From Pseudomonadota bacterium (GTDB taxonomy: Bacteria; Pseudomonadota; Alphaproteobacteria; Rhizobiales; Rhizobiaceae), in assembly GCA_023399465.1 (NCBI GenBank), contig JAEWPB010000171.1, positions 1 through 44,077 of the forward strand: DNA of 44,077 nt, written 5' to 3'. Both the position numbers and the translations under genes were made by a program. Each line of letters opens with the position of its first letter. Positions within the stretch are counted from its first letter, which is position 1. Shown in pieces: positions 26,027-34,815 of the stretch. The notes under the pieces are model-generated. The model made no database searches. It was not told the DNA's origin and worked only from the letters and a program-made list of their open reading frames with translations.

Positions 26027-27379
26027 GGCGCGGGCGTGACGGACGGCGCCGACGGTGCTGCCTTCGCCAGCCGCCAGAGGGGCAAGACCGAAGTGCGAAC
26101 GAAGCGTCTCGCCTTCATAATCCGTGCGGAACAGACCGCGCTTCTGCAGGATCGGCACCACTTCCTCGGCGAAAAGCTCGAGCTGGCGGTTGATGATCGG
26201 CGGCATGACGTTGAAGCCGTCCGCAGCCCCCGAGCGGAACCAGTCCTCGATGACATCGGCGACTTCCTCGGGCGTGCCGGCGATGGCGAAGTGGCCCCGG
26301 GCGCCGGCGAGCTTGCGCAGCAGTTGCCTGAGGGTCAGGCCTTCCTTCAGCGTGACGTCGATGTAACCGATGACCCGGCTCTTCGACGCCTCGACCTGGT
26401 CGGGATCCGGGAAGTCGCCGCGCGTCAGCGGCCTGTCGAGTGGCAGGGCGCTGAAATCATGTCCGCCGAAGCGCGCGGAAAGCCGGGCAAGGCCGACCTC
26501 GATGCTGGTGAGTGCGTCGAGCTCTTCCCAGACCTGTTCGGCTTCGCGCTTGGTCGAGCCGATGGCGGCGCTGAGGCCGGGCAGGATGACGATGTCTTCC
26601 GGGCGCCGGCCATAGGCGCTGGCCCGGCCCTTCACGTCGGCATAGAAGCCCTGGGCGGATTCCCGCGTCATGTGGGCGGTGAAGATCGCTTCGGCCCAGC
26701 GCGCGGCGAAGGCCCGGCCGGACTCTGACTGACCGGCCTGGATATAGACCGGGCGGCGCTGCGGGCTTTGCGGAATATTGATCGGCCCCTTCGTCCGATA
26801 GTTCTGCCCCTCGTAGTTTATCGGCTGGAGCAACTCGGAGCGCAGGTACTGCCCGCCGTCGCGGTCGTCGAGCACGGCTTCGGCGGGGAAGCTGCGCCAC
26901 AGGGCATCGACGGCCTCGACGAATTCCTCGGCGAGTTCATAGCGCGCGCCGTGGTCGACATTCTGCTGCAGGCCATAATTTGCGCCTGCTTCCGCCGCCC
27001 AGGAGGTGACGATGTTCCAGCCGGCGCGGCCGTTCGAGAGATGGTCGAGCGTGGCGAACTGGCGCGCGAGCGTGTATGGCAGGCTGTAGGTGGTGGAAGC
27101 GGTGGCGATGAGGCCGATACGCCGGGTTTTCGCCGCCAGCAGCGACAACAGCACGATCGGCTCGAGCAGGCCCGAAGAGGCGAGCCCGCTGCTGTTTGGC
27201 GCCACGAGGGCGTCGGCCAGGAACACGGCGTCGAACTTGGCCGCCTCGGCGACACGGGCCGCATCGACATAGAGATCGAGCCCGGTCAGCGATTTGTGGT
27301 TTGCAGCCGGATGCCGCCAGGCGCCTTCGTGATGGCCGCGAGACATGAGAAAGAGATTGAGGTGCAGCTGTCGCGACAT
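26015..27379 (-). CDS. FMNH2-dependent monooxygenase, NtaA/SnaA/DszA family
   Basis: 454 residues, a luciferase-like TIM barrel. Motifs typical of the NtaA/SnaA/DszA/SoxA branch are present: HLNLFLMSRGHHEGAWR at the start, GRAGWNIVTSW, and PINIPQSPQRRPVYIQAGQSESGR. The family cleaves C-N or C-S bonds using reduced flavin from a separate reductase. AGGA precedes the ATG at 27379. It is the last gene of an SsuABC-like operon, so an organosulfur substrate is likely (inference). No flavin reductase is present in the window. Confidence 0.88.
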   Translation of the reverse strand: MSRQLHLNLFLMSRGHHEGAWRHPAANHKSLTGLDLYVDAARVAEAAKFDAVFLADALVAPNSSGLASSGLLEPIVLLSLLAAKTRRIGLIATASTTYSLPYTLARQFATLDHLSNGRAGWNIVTSWAAEAGANYGLQQNVDHGARYELAEEFVEAVDALWRSFPAEAVLDDRDGGQYLRSELLQPINYEGQNYRTKGPINIPQSPQRRPVYIQAGQSESGRAFAARWAEAIFTAHMTRESAQGFYADVKGRASAYGRRPEDIVILPGLSAAIGSTKREAEQVWEELDALTSIEVGLARLSARFGGHDFSALPLDRPLTRGDFPDPDQVEASKSRVIGYIDVTLKEGLTLRQLLRKLAGARGHFAIAGTPEEVADVIEDWFRSGAADGFNVMPPIINRQLELFAEEVVPILQKRGLFRTDYEGETLRSHFGLAPLAAGEGSTVGAVRHARASTG

Positions 27380-27389
27380 GGGAATCCTT

Positions 27390-28118
27390 TCAGACAGTTT
27401 CCGCTTCCACGCCGAGACTGCTCAGCAGTCGGGCGCGCAGCGTCGAGAATTCGGAATGGTGGGCGCGGCGCGGGTGCGGCACGGACACCGTGTAGTCCTC
27501 GGCGATCCGGCCGTCCCTCAGGACCAGCACCCGATCGGAGAGCAACAACGCTTCATCGACGTCGTGGGTGACCAGAATGATCGTCGGCTTCTGGCGCTCG
27601 ACGAGACGCAGCAGCAGCGCGTGCATCTTCATCCGCGTCAGCGCGTCGAGGGCGCCGAAGGGTTCGTCGGCAAGCAGCAGGTCCGGCGCGCGCAGAAGCG
27701 ATCGCGCCAGCGAGGCCCGCTGCTTCTGGCCTCCCGACAAGGTCGACGGCCAGACATCGGCCTTTTCGCCGAGGCCGACGGCCTCCAGCATTGCCAGTGC
27801 GGCGGCTCCGGCGTCGGGCCGGCGCAAGCCGAGGGTGATGTTGTCGATGACCGTCTTCCAGGGCAGCAACCGCGAATCCTGGAACAGGACCGAGAAGTTC
27901 TCGGGCGCGGTGAAGTGGCCTCTCGTCTCGGCGTCATCGTCCAGTCCGGCAAGGGCGCGCAGCAGCGTCGTCTTGCCCGAGCCGGATTCGCCGAGCAGCG
28001 ACACGAACTGGCCGTGCGGAATGTCGAGCGATATCCGCTCGAGTACCGTCTTGCCTTTGAAACTGCGCGACAGGTCGCGCAGCGTCACCGCGGCGGTGTC
28101 GGAAACATATGCATTCAT
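27390..28118 (-). CDS. ABC importer ATPase, SsuB-like
   Basis: 242 residues. Walker A GESGSGKTT, signature LSGGQKQRASLARSL, Walker B LLLADEP and H-loop LVTHDVDEA are intact. The residue pattern matches SsuB/TauB. Its start overlaps the permease stop (ATGA) and the monooxygenase starts 10 bases downstream. It drives import of sulfonate-type compounds, by family. Confidence 0.88.
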   Translation of the reverse strand: MNAYVSDTAAVTLRDLSRSFKGKTVLERISLDIPHGQFVSLLGESGSGKTTLLRALAGLDDDAETRGHFTAPENFSVLFQDSRLLPWKTVIDNITLGLRRPDAGAAALAMLEAVGLGEKADVWPSTLSGGQKQRASLARSLLRAPDLLLADEPFGALDALTRMKMHALLLRLVERQKPTIILVTHDVDEALLLSDRVLVLRDGRIAEDYTVSVPHPRRAHHSEFSTLRARLLSSLGVEAETV

Positions 28119-28984
28119 GATCCGAGCGCCCTTCGGTAGGAGAGGGCCCGCGCCTCGATCGCCCTGACCACACCGTCCGAGGCGAGGCCGAGAACGGCGT
28201 AGATGATGATGCCGACGACGATGATGTCGGTCTGGCCCCAGTCCCGCGCGCGGTTCATCAGATAGCCGATGCCCGTCTGGGTGTTGATCAGTTCGAGCAC
28301 CACCAGGGCGGTCCAGCAGAGCGCCACCGCAAGCCGCAAGGCGACGAAAAACCCCGGCAATGCCCCCGGCAGGGCGACATGGCGGATGAACTCGGCGCGG
28401 CTGAGGCCGAGGGTGTGCGCCAGCTCGACGTGGCCGATGTCGATGCTGCGAAGGGCCGCATGGGTGTTGATGTAGACCGGCACCAGCACGGCGGTGAAGA
28501 TCAGGAATATCTTCATCGCCTCGCCGATCCCGAGCCAGATGATGACGAGGGGAATGAGCGCCAGCGTCGGCACGGCACGCTTGATCTGCACGAGACCGTC
28601 GATCAGCGCTTCGCCGCTGCGGGTCAGCCCGGAAAGCAGCGCAAGGACCACGCCGGTGAGGATACCGAGGAACAGCCCGGCATAGGCGCGTGCGGCCGAT
28701 GCCAGGAAATGCGGCAGCAGGCTGCCGTCTGTGAACATCTCGTAGCCGGTCCTGACGGCCGCGGACGGTGCGACTAGCGTGGCCGGAGAAAGGTAGCCGA
28801 GCCGCGAGAAGGCTTCCCAGGCGACGAGCACCAGGGCCGGGCCGAGGAGCCGCAGTCCGGGCGGCAGGCGCGCGGGCGTGAGGCGGGCATTGCCGCTTCT
28901 TTCGCCCGTCCGGTTCGGGTCGCCGGACGCCAGCCGGCCAAGGCTGCGGGCTGGCGAAAGGCTCTGGGTGGTGATGTCGGTCAT
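28115..28984 (-). CDS. ABC importer permease, SsuC-like
   Basis: 289 residues from the ATG at 28984, which has AGGAG at ideal spacing; a longer frame to 29071 overlaps the binding-protein gene. About six helices follow a 45-residue cytosolic stretch. The coupling loop reads VELAHTLGLSRAEFIRHVALPGALPG, the SsuC/TauC form of the EAA motif. Same operon as the SsuA-like and SsuB-like genes. Confidence 0.9.
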   Translation of the reverse strand: MTDITTQSLSPARSLGRLASGDPNRTGERSGNARLTPARLPPGLRLLGPALVLVAWEAFSRLGYLSPATLVAPSAAVRTGYEMFTDGSLLPHFLASAARAYAGLFLGILTGVVLALLSGLTRSGEALIDGLVQIKRAVPTLALIPLVIIWLGIGEAMKIFLIFTAVLVPVYINTHAALRSIDIGHVELAHTLGLSRAEFIRHVALPGALPGFFVALRLAVALCWTALVVLELINTQTGIGYLMNRARDWGQTDIIVVGIIIYAVLGLASDGVVRAIEARALSYRRALGS

Positions 28985-29015
28985 GTCGTCTCCTGACGGT
29001 GGGAAAGCGTCCGGC

Positions 29016-30005
29016 TCAGCGAGCGTCGGATATGACCGCGTCGAAATCATCGACAAAGGACTGCGTTGCATCGAGGCGTTCCTCCAGCGATCCGGCCTGG
29101 TAGAGGATGTCGATCAGCTTCTGATGGTGCGGAATGGCTTCCACCGAAGTCGGGAAGACCAGCGGCGACTGTCCCTCGAGAATGGCAGCGGTGTCCTCGG
29201 GCGAGATGCGCTGGAAATCGGTGTAGTAGAATTTCGCCCATGCATCGGTATTGTCGTTGCTCCAGTTTCCGGCGCGGATGAACGCTGCCAGGAAAGCCTT
29301 GATCGCCGCGGTTTTCTGCGGGTCGGAAAGCACCTCGGGGCGGGCATAGAAGTAGGACGTGCTTGGCAGCAGCTGGCGTTCGACCGGATCGAGAACCGGA
29401 GAGGCGCCGACCTGGTTCACGAGACGGGTGACGTGCGGTTCCTGCAGCACGGCGACGTCGACGGCGCTGGAGCGGATGGCGTCTGGCAGGTCGGCGACCC
29501 GCAGCTTGACGAGTTCGACATCCTCGAGCTTGAGCCCGGCGCGGTTGAGGGCTTCGATCAGGAAGACCTGCCGGCCGGAGCCTTCGATGTAGCTGACCTT
29601 CTTGCCCTTCAGTTCGGAGAGCTTGTTGATGACGAGGCCCGGGCGGGTGGTCAGCTTGTACTGCGCCACTTCGCGGGTGAATGTGCCCACTATCGGCAGC
29701 AGGGTCCCGGCTGCGCGGGCCTGGATGGGCGGAGTGTCGCCGACATAGGCGATATCGAGGGCGCCGGCGCGAATGGCTTCATAGATTGCGGGGCCGCCGG
29801 CGAAGTTCGGAAACTCGATCTGGAAATCGAGTTTTTCGCGTTCGCCGCTGGCGTCGAGGAGGGCGCGGACGAGTTCGCTCTGGTCGGCGACGATGAGCTT
29901 CGTGGAGGGGGCTGGTGCATCCGTGGCCGCGGCCGGAGCCGCGATGGCCATGGCGGCGAGGAGCCCGGCGCTGACGGTGCGGAACAAATTTCTACGAGTT
30001 ATCAT
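29016..30005 (-). CDS. ABC importer binding protein, SsuA-like
   Basis: 329 residues. An N-terminal signal with twin arginines (ITRRNLFRTVSAGLLAAMA) ends near AAATDA. The body is a NMT1/SsuA-type binding fold with GGPAIYEAIRAGALDIAYVGDTPP and VSYIEGSGRQVFLIEAL. First gene of the four-gene leftward operon: binding protein, permease, ATPase, monooxygenase. Ligand class: aliphatic sulfonates or similar (inferred). The 270-base region before it is AT-rich near the start (TTATATAGATTGAAAT on the minus strand) and likely holds the promoter. Confidence 0.88.
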   Translation of the reverse strand: MITRRNLFRTVSAGLLAAMAIAAPAAATDAPAPSTKLIVADQSELVRALLDASGEREKLDFQIEFPNFAGGPAIYEAIRAGALDIAYVGDTPPIQARAAGTLLPIVGTFTREVAQYKLTTRPGLVINKLSELKGKKVSYIEGSGRQVFLIEALNRAGLKLEDVELVKLRVADLPDAIRSSAVDVAVLQEPHVTRLVNQVGASPVLDPVERQLLPSTSYFYARPEVLSDPQKTAAIKAFLAAFIRAGNWSNDNTDAWAKFYYTDFQRISPEDTAAILEGQSPLVFPTSVEAIPHHQKLIDILYQAGSLEERLDATQSFVDDFDAVISDAR

Positions 30006-30128
30006 TTATGCCTCTCATTCACGAAACGTATGGCGTGAACTCTAAGGCGATTAAGAACGTGATTTCAATCTATATAAAATCTGTAGAATAACTTTAGATG
30101 GTTATGCTCTTTCGCGGCCTCGACGCGA

Positions 30129-30171
30129 CGAACTTTTTCCACCGCTGGATGCGTCGGTAGGAAAAATTTCG
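30129..30171. repeat. Large imperfect stem-loop downstream of the response-regulator gene
   Basis: CGAACTTTTTCC (30129-30140) pairs with GGAAAAATTTCG (30160-30171) at 11 of 12 positions, and inside it ACCG (30141-30144) pairs with CGGT (30155-30158) with a single bulged base. It lies about 105 bases after the response-regulator stop on the minus strand and before the SsuA-like operon. It could end the kinase/regulator transcript or act as a binding site; no separate T tract follows. Confidence 0.45.
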
Positions 30172-30275
30172 AGCCTGCCGGCCGCCGCAGTCGGGGTGGT
30201 ACCCCAACGCAGCCGGAGCGGATACGGAGATCATCGGAATCGGAGGTTTTGGCGCAGCACTTCGCCGTCCACGGT

Positions 30276-31199
30276 CTACAACCCGTGCAGCACATGCGCC
30301 GCGCGGACGGCGGCCGAGGCGCGGTTTTCGACGCCGAGTTTCACGTAGATCTGCTCCAGATGCTTGTTCACGGTGCGCGCGGAAAGGCCGAGGATCTCGC
30401 CGATGTCGCGATTCGACTTGCCCTTGGCGATCCACCGCAGCACCTCGGATTCGCGCGCCGTCAGCGGGAAGTGCTGGCGCAGCACCTCATCCTCGCTGCG
30501 CTGGCTCGCGGCCGTCAGGCGGAAGAGATGCTCGTCCGCTCCGATCGAGCCGAGGAATGTCAGTTGCAGCGACCCGGGACCGTCCTCGGCGATCGAAAGC
30601 GTCGGTTCGCGCATTGCCTTGGCGCCGTCATGACCGGCGAGCCAGGCCGCAACGTGGACGGCGATGGCGTCGAGCCCTTCGTCACTGCCGGTCGCTGCAT
30701 TGACGAGGCGGGTTGCCTGTGGCGTCGACCATTGCACCTTGCCGTTCCCTCGCACCGCGAGAAGATGTCGGCCGGCCGCGTCGAGCGCCACCCGGGCGCT
30801 TTGTGCCGAACGGGCGTTGGCGAGATGCACGCGGATGCGTGCCCGCAGTTCATCGATGTTGATCGGCTTGGTCAGGTAGTCGACGCCGCCGCATTCAAGC
30901 GCGCGGACCACGTGTTCGGTCTCGGTCAGGCCGGTCATGAAGATCACCGGAACCTGCGAAACGCTGGCATGGGCCTTCAGACGAAGGCAGGTTTCGAAGC
31001 CGTCGAGCGCTGGCATGACTGCGTCGAGCAGGATGAGATCGGGGGTGATGCGCTCGACGATGTTGAGCGCGGCGGCGCCCGAGGTCGCGACGAGCACCGA
31101 GAAGCCGGACTGTTCCAGCGCCTCCATCAGGAAACCGAGCGCCTCCGGGCTGTCATCCACCAGCAGGACGATGTCACGCGGTTGAGCCCCCTCAGCCAT
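30276..31199 (-). CDS. Response regulator, receiver plus LuxR-type DNA-binding domain
   Basis: 307 residues. Receiver domain (about 8-125) with acidic pair DD (15-16), phospho-acceptor D59 in LILLDAVMP and the conserved Lys in YLTKP. A middle section (about 135-235) looks like a small PAS-type fold. The C-terminal LuxR/NarL helix-turn-helix is LTARESEVLRWIAKGKSNRDIGEILGLSARTVNKHLEQIY (about 243-285). The start overlaps the end of the kinase gene by 8 bases with AGGCGGA in front, so the two are co-translated. It is predicted to bind the palindrome in the urtA promoter; inference. Confidence 0.92.
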   Translation of the reverse strand: MAEGAQPRDIVLLVDDSPEALGFLMEALEQSGFSVLVATSGAAALNIVERITPDLILLDAVMPALDGFETCLRLKAHASVSQVPVIFMTGLTETEHVVRALECGGVDYLTKPINIDELRARIRVHLANARSAQSARVALDAAGRHLLAVRGNGKVQWSTPQATRLVNAATGSDEGLDAIAVHVAAWLAGHDGAKAMREPTLSIAEDGPGSLQLTFLGSIGADEHLFRLTAASQRSEDEVLRQHFPLTARESEVLRWIAKGKSNRDIGEILGLSARTVNKHLEQIYVKLGVENRASAAVRAAHVLHGL

Positions 31200-32523
31200 G
31201 TCCGCCTACCTTCTCGTTGTCGAATTCCTGCAGGAATTTTAGATATCCGTCGAGGTCGAACGCCTGCACATAGACATCGAGCGCTTCGGTGAAGGCGCGG
31301 TTTTCGGCCCGCTGCCTGAGATCGTCGAGCTTGGCCTCTATGCCGCGGATGTAGCCGATCTCCCCGAGCCTGATCAGGTCCTGCACATGGGCGAGGCCGG
31401 GGCTGAGAGGGGTGGCCGGTGCAGTGCTGGCCTTCGCCTGCGGCGGCGGATCACCGGCATAGATCCATTTCAGGCCGAGATGGACGGCGAGCTTGTCGTG
31501 CAACCGGCGGATGTCGACCGGCTTGGCGATGGCGTCGTTGTGGCTGTCGTCGCCGGTATTCAGCGCGCCGTCGCCGATATTAGCCGACAGCATGAGGATT
31601 GGCGCCAACTGGCCGATTTCCCGTAGCCGCGAAGCCAGCTGCCAGCCGTTCATCCCCGGCATCGAAATGTCGACGAGGAAGAGGTCCGGGCTGACGCCCT
31701 CGATCAGCGTCAGACAATCGGTCCCGCTCGCCGCGGTCAGCACGACGAAATCCAGCGGCGACAGCACTTCCTGCATGAGGTCGCGATGGTCCTCGTTATC
31801 GTCGACGACGACGATCGTGCGCCGCGGCCCGGTATAGGAGACGATTTTCTTCTCCGGCGCCGGGGCAGTATTGGGACGGTCGACGGCAGACAGCATCAGC
31901 CGCACCCGGAAGGTCGAGCCGACGTCCTTCTCGCTCGTCACAGCGATCTCGCCGCCCATGGTATTGGTGAGCAATCGCGTGATGGTCAGCCCCAGGCCGA
32001 GGCCGGGCATCGGCCGGATGCTGTCGGCCTCGCCGCGCTGGAACGGTTCGTAGATGCGCGCGAGGTCCTTCTCGGCGATGCCGCGGCCGGTGTCGGCAAC
32101 GGTGAAAGTGGCGACCTGGCTGCGGTAGCCGATCTCAAAGCGCACACTTCCCTCGTCCGTGAACTTGATGGCATTGGACAGCAGGTTGACGAGGATCTGC
32201 CGCAGCCGCTTCTCGTCGGTGCGCACATATACTGGCAGTGCCCGCGAGCGCTCATGCACGAAGGCAAGCCCCTTGGCCTGCGCCTGCGGATGGAACATGT
32301 CGATGATCTGGTCGAGGAAGTCCTGGATGTTGATCTCGTTCGAGTAGACTTGCAGGCGCCCGGCCTCGATCTTGGAAATGTCGAGCAGGCCGTCGATCAG
32401 GCCGGACAGGTGGTCGGCCGAGCGACGGATGACCTTGATGGCGGACTGTCGCGATGCCGGGATCGTTTCGTCGCGCTCGAGGATCTGCGCATATCCGAGA
32501 ACGGCGTTGAGCGGGGTCCGCAG
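31192..32523 (-). pseudogene. 3' part of the NCS1-linked hybrid kinase, cut off by an in-frame TAA
   Basis: 444 further codons lie in exactly the same frame as the upstream gene after the TAA at 32524-32526. They begin LRTPLNAVLGYAQIL, the rest of the kinase H-box, and continue through the DHp domain, the HATPase domain (N-box LLSNAIKF about 800-807 of the joined protein, G1 DTGRGIAEKD, G2 GLGLGLTITRLL) and a C-terminal receiver domain (about 921-1036, phospho-acceptor D971 in LFLVDISMPG). All motifs are intact, so the lesion is recent, or it is a sequence error. Independent translation could begin at the ATG at 32298, but that would lack the DHp helices. Confidence 0.85.
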
Positions 32524-34581
32524 TTAGTGGCTGAGGCCGACGACGTAGCGGCTCTTGGCGCGGTTGGCGGCTTCGGCCGCCTCCTTGGCATTCTGCAGCG
32601 CCGCGTCGGTCTTCCTGTGGGCGGCGATCTCCTTCAGCAGCAGCGTGTTCTGCCGCGAGGATTCCTCCTCCGCCACCACCCGGCTGTCATGCGCCAGCAC
32701 ATAGAACCAGCACGCGACCCCGGAGATGACGGCGAGGACGAAGAACACGATCGTCACCGTCCGGTCGACGACTTCGGCCATCTCAGGGGTTGCGGTATTC
32801 ACCTGATGGGCGATGAGCGCCAGGATCGCCCCGATCACCGAGATGGAGGCAATCGCCGTCATCGCGTAGCGGCCGAGACGGGTCGACAGCTTTTCGATGA
32901 CGACTGCCGGGAGGATGGCGCGGGCGACGGCTCCGGCCTGGACGTCGATCTTCGCCTGCGGCTTGCACATGTCGTGACAGCGGCTGTCGAGCGTGCAGCA
33001 GAGCGAGCAGATCGGTGCCGCATAGGCCGGGCACCAGGCCATGTCCTCCGGCTCGAAGGGATGCTCGCAGATCGAGCAGGTGATAGCGGAAAGACTGGCC
33101 CAGGACTGTCTTGGCTTGCGTGCCAGATAATACTTTCCCCTGGTCGCCCAGGCGATGACCGGCGAGACCAGAAAGGCGATCAGGGTGAGAAAGGTCGAAA
33201 GCGAGGCGAGCAGTTCGCCGAACAGGCCGAAATGTGCGGCAAGCGCAATCCCGGCGGAAATCAGCATCGTGCCGCAGCCGACCGGATTGACGTCGTAAAG
33301 GTGGGCGCGCTTGAACTCGATACCGGGCGGGGAAAGGCCGAGCCGCTTGTTGACGAAGAGATCGGCGGAAATCGCGCAGAGCCAGGCCATGGCGATGATC
33401 GAGAAGATGCCGAGCGTCTCCTCCAGCAGCCGGTAGATGCCGAGTTCCATCAGCAGCAGCGCGATCGCCACGTTGAAGACCAGCCAGACGACGCGACCGG
33501 GATGGCTGTGCGTCAGCCGCGAGAAGAAGTTCGACCAGGCGAGCGAGCCGGCATAGGCGTTCATCACGTTGATCTTCAGCTGCGAGATGACGACGAAGGC
33601 GGCCATCAGCAGCATGGCGGCGGTTTCGTTCGGGATCATGTAGCCGAAGGCGGCGAGATACATCCGCGACGGATCGGCCGCCTGGTCCACCGGCACGCCG
33701 GTCGACAGCGTCAGGACGGCGAGGAAGGACCCGGCGAGCAGTTTCGGCACGCCGAGCACGACCCAGCCGGAACCGGCGAGGAAGACGCCGATGCGATGCT
33801 TCAGTCGGCGATGGCCCTCCGCCGGCAGGAATCGCAGGAAGTCCACCTGTTCGCCGATCTGCGGCATCAGCGCGAGGATCACGGCCGAGGCGGCCCCGAA
33901 CTCGATGAGGTCGAAGGGTGCGGATCCGCCGAGATCGGCATTGGAGTGATTGACGCCGGCAAAGGCGCGCCAGAGATCGATCTTCTCCCAGTCGAGGAAG
34001 GCGATGAAGACGAAGGGCAGGATGTTGAGAACGATCCAGAAGGGCTGGGTGAGCAACTGGAACTTCGAGATCAGACGGATGCCGTAGGTGACGAGCGGAA
34101 TGACCGCGACGGCGGAGATGATGTAGCCGAGCCAGAGCGGAATGCCGAACGCGAGCTCGAGCGCCCCGGACATGATCGATGCCTCGATCGCAAAGAGCAT
34201 GAAGGTGAAGCTGGCATAGATCAGCGAGGTGATGGTCGAGCCGATATAGCCGAAGGAGGCTCCGCGGGTCAGCAGGTCGATGTCGACGCCGTGGCGAATG
34301 GCATAGCGGCTGATCGGCAGGCCGACCGCCAGCATCGCGACACTGGCGACGACAATGGCGAAGAAGGCGTTCGTGGTGCCGTAGGACAGCGTGATCGCGC
34401 CGCCGATCGCTTCGAGCGCGAGAAAGGAAATCGCGCCGATCGCCGTATGCGAGATGCGGTTGGAGGAGAACTTTCGGGCGCCCTTGGCGGTAAACCGCAG
34501 CGCATAGTCTTCCAGCGTCTGGTTGGCGACCCAACGGTTGTATTCGCGCCGGACGGGAATGATGCGTTGCCGCGCTGCCAT
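32524..34581 (-). CDS. NCS1-transporter-like sensor domain with Cys cluster, 5' part of hybrid histidine kinase
   Basis: 685 residues from the ATG at 34581 (GGAG before it) to TAA. Residues about 25-480 form a complete NCS1-type (purine/cytosine permease-like) transporter of about twelve helices. A cytosolic cluster of eight cysteines follows (C502, C505, C517, C525, C528, C529, C535, C539), CxxC-rich and zinc-ribbon-like. Then come two more helices (about 572-593 and 608-630), a coiled linker, and the start of the DHp helix ending at H685, the expected phospho-acceptor. The stop replaces the Glu of SHELRTPLN. Joined to the downstream part the protein would have 1129 residues. Divergent from urtA and upstream of the response regulator, so probably a urea or nitrogen sensor (inference). 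Confidence 0.88.
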   Translation of the reverse strand: MAARQRIIPVRREYNRWVANQTLEDYALRFTAKGARKFSSNRISHTAIGAISFLALEAIGGAITLSYGTTNAFFAIVVASVAMLAVGLPISRYAIRHGVDIDLLTRGASFGYIGSTITSLIYASFTFMLFAIEASIMSGALELAFGIPLWLGYIISAVAVIPLVTYGIRLISKFQLLTQPFWIVLNILPFVFIAFLDWEKIDLWRAFAGVNHSNADLGGSAPFDLIEFGAASAVILALMPQIGEQVDFLRFLPAEGHRRLKHRIGVFLAGSGWVVLGVPKLLAGSFLAVLTLSTGVPVDQAADPSRMYLAAFGYMIPNETAAMLLMAAFVVISQLKINVMNAYAGSLAWSNFFSRLTHSHPGRVVWLVFNVAIALLLMELGIYRLLEETLGIFSIIAMAWLCAISADLFVNKRLGLSPPGIEFKRAHLYDVNPVGCGTMLISAGIALAAHFGLFGELLASLSTFLTLIAFLVSPVIAWATRGKYYLARKPRQSWASLSAITCSICEHPFEPEDMAWCPAYAAPICSLCCTLDSRCHDMCKPQAKIDVQAGAVARAILPAVVIEKLSTRLGRYAMTAIASISVIGAILALIAHQVNTATPEMAEVVDRTVTIVFFVLAVISGVACWFYVLAHDSRVVAEEESSRQNTLLLKEIAAHRKTDAALQNAKEAAEAANRAKSRYVVGLSH

Positions 34582-34701
34582 CGAAGCTCCAGGGATCGGA
34601 CGCCACACCATCTTGGCGCGACCGCAGGATTCCCTAGCACGCATCGGCTGTCTGCTTAAGAGGTGGGCATGCACAAAACTTGCACATTTCCCCCCGGGGT
34701 C

Positions 34702-34717
34702 TACGTCATATGACGTA
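34702..34717. promoter_or_regulatory. Perfect 16-bp palindrome in the urtA/kinase divergent promoter
   Basis: TACGTCATATGACGTA is a perfect 16-base palindrome. It is centred about 106 bases before the urtA start and about 128 bases before the kinase start. The size and symmetry suit a dimeric LuxR/NarL-type regulator. It is the strongest candidate operator for the 307-residue response regulator. A nearby pair of TGCAC repeats (in the 34670-34685 stretch) may also matter. Confidence 0.6.
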
Positions 34718-34815
34718 TGCGGTTTCCCCCAGCCCTGCTCGATAGTGGCTTCAGGCAACTGGTTGTTAACGTTTTGCTTCCGTTGCGCCGAACCACAAGA
34801 AGAGGGGCTAGACCA

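Noticed and set aside
32524..32526. Programmed stop-codon readthrough in the kinase
   Set aside because: TAA followed by C is not a typical leaky context, no structure was seen after it, and it is not TGA, so selenocysteine is excluded. Mutation or error is simpler, though the site stays worth checking.
31786..34659. 957-codon open frame antisense to the sensor kinase
   Set aside because: Composition is Asp/Gly/Arg-rich shadow protein with no recognisable domains; the opposite strand encodes clear transporter and kinase motifs.
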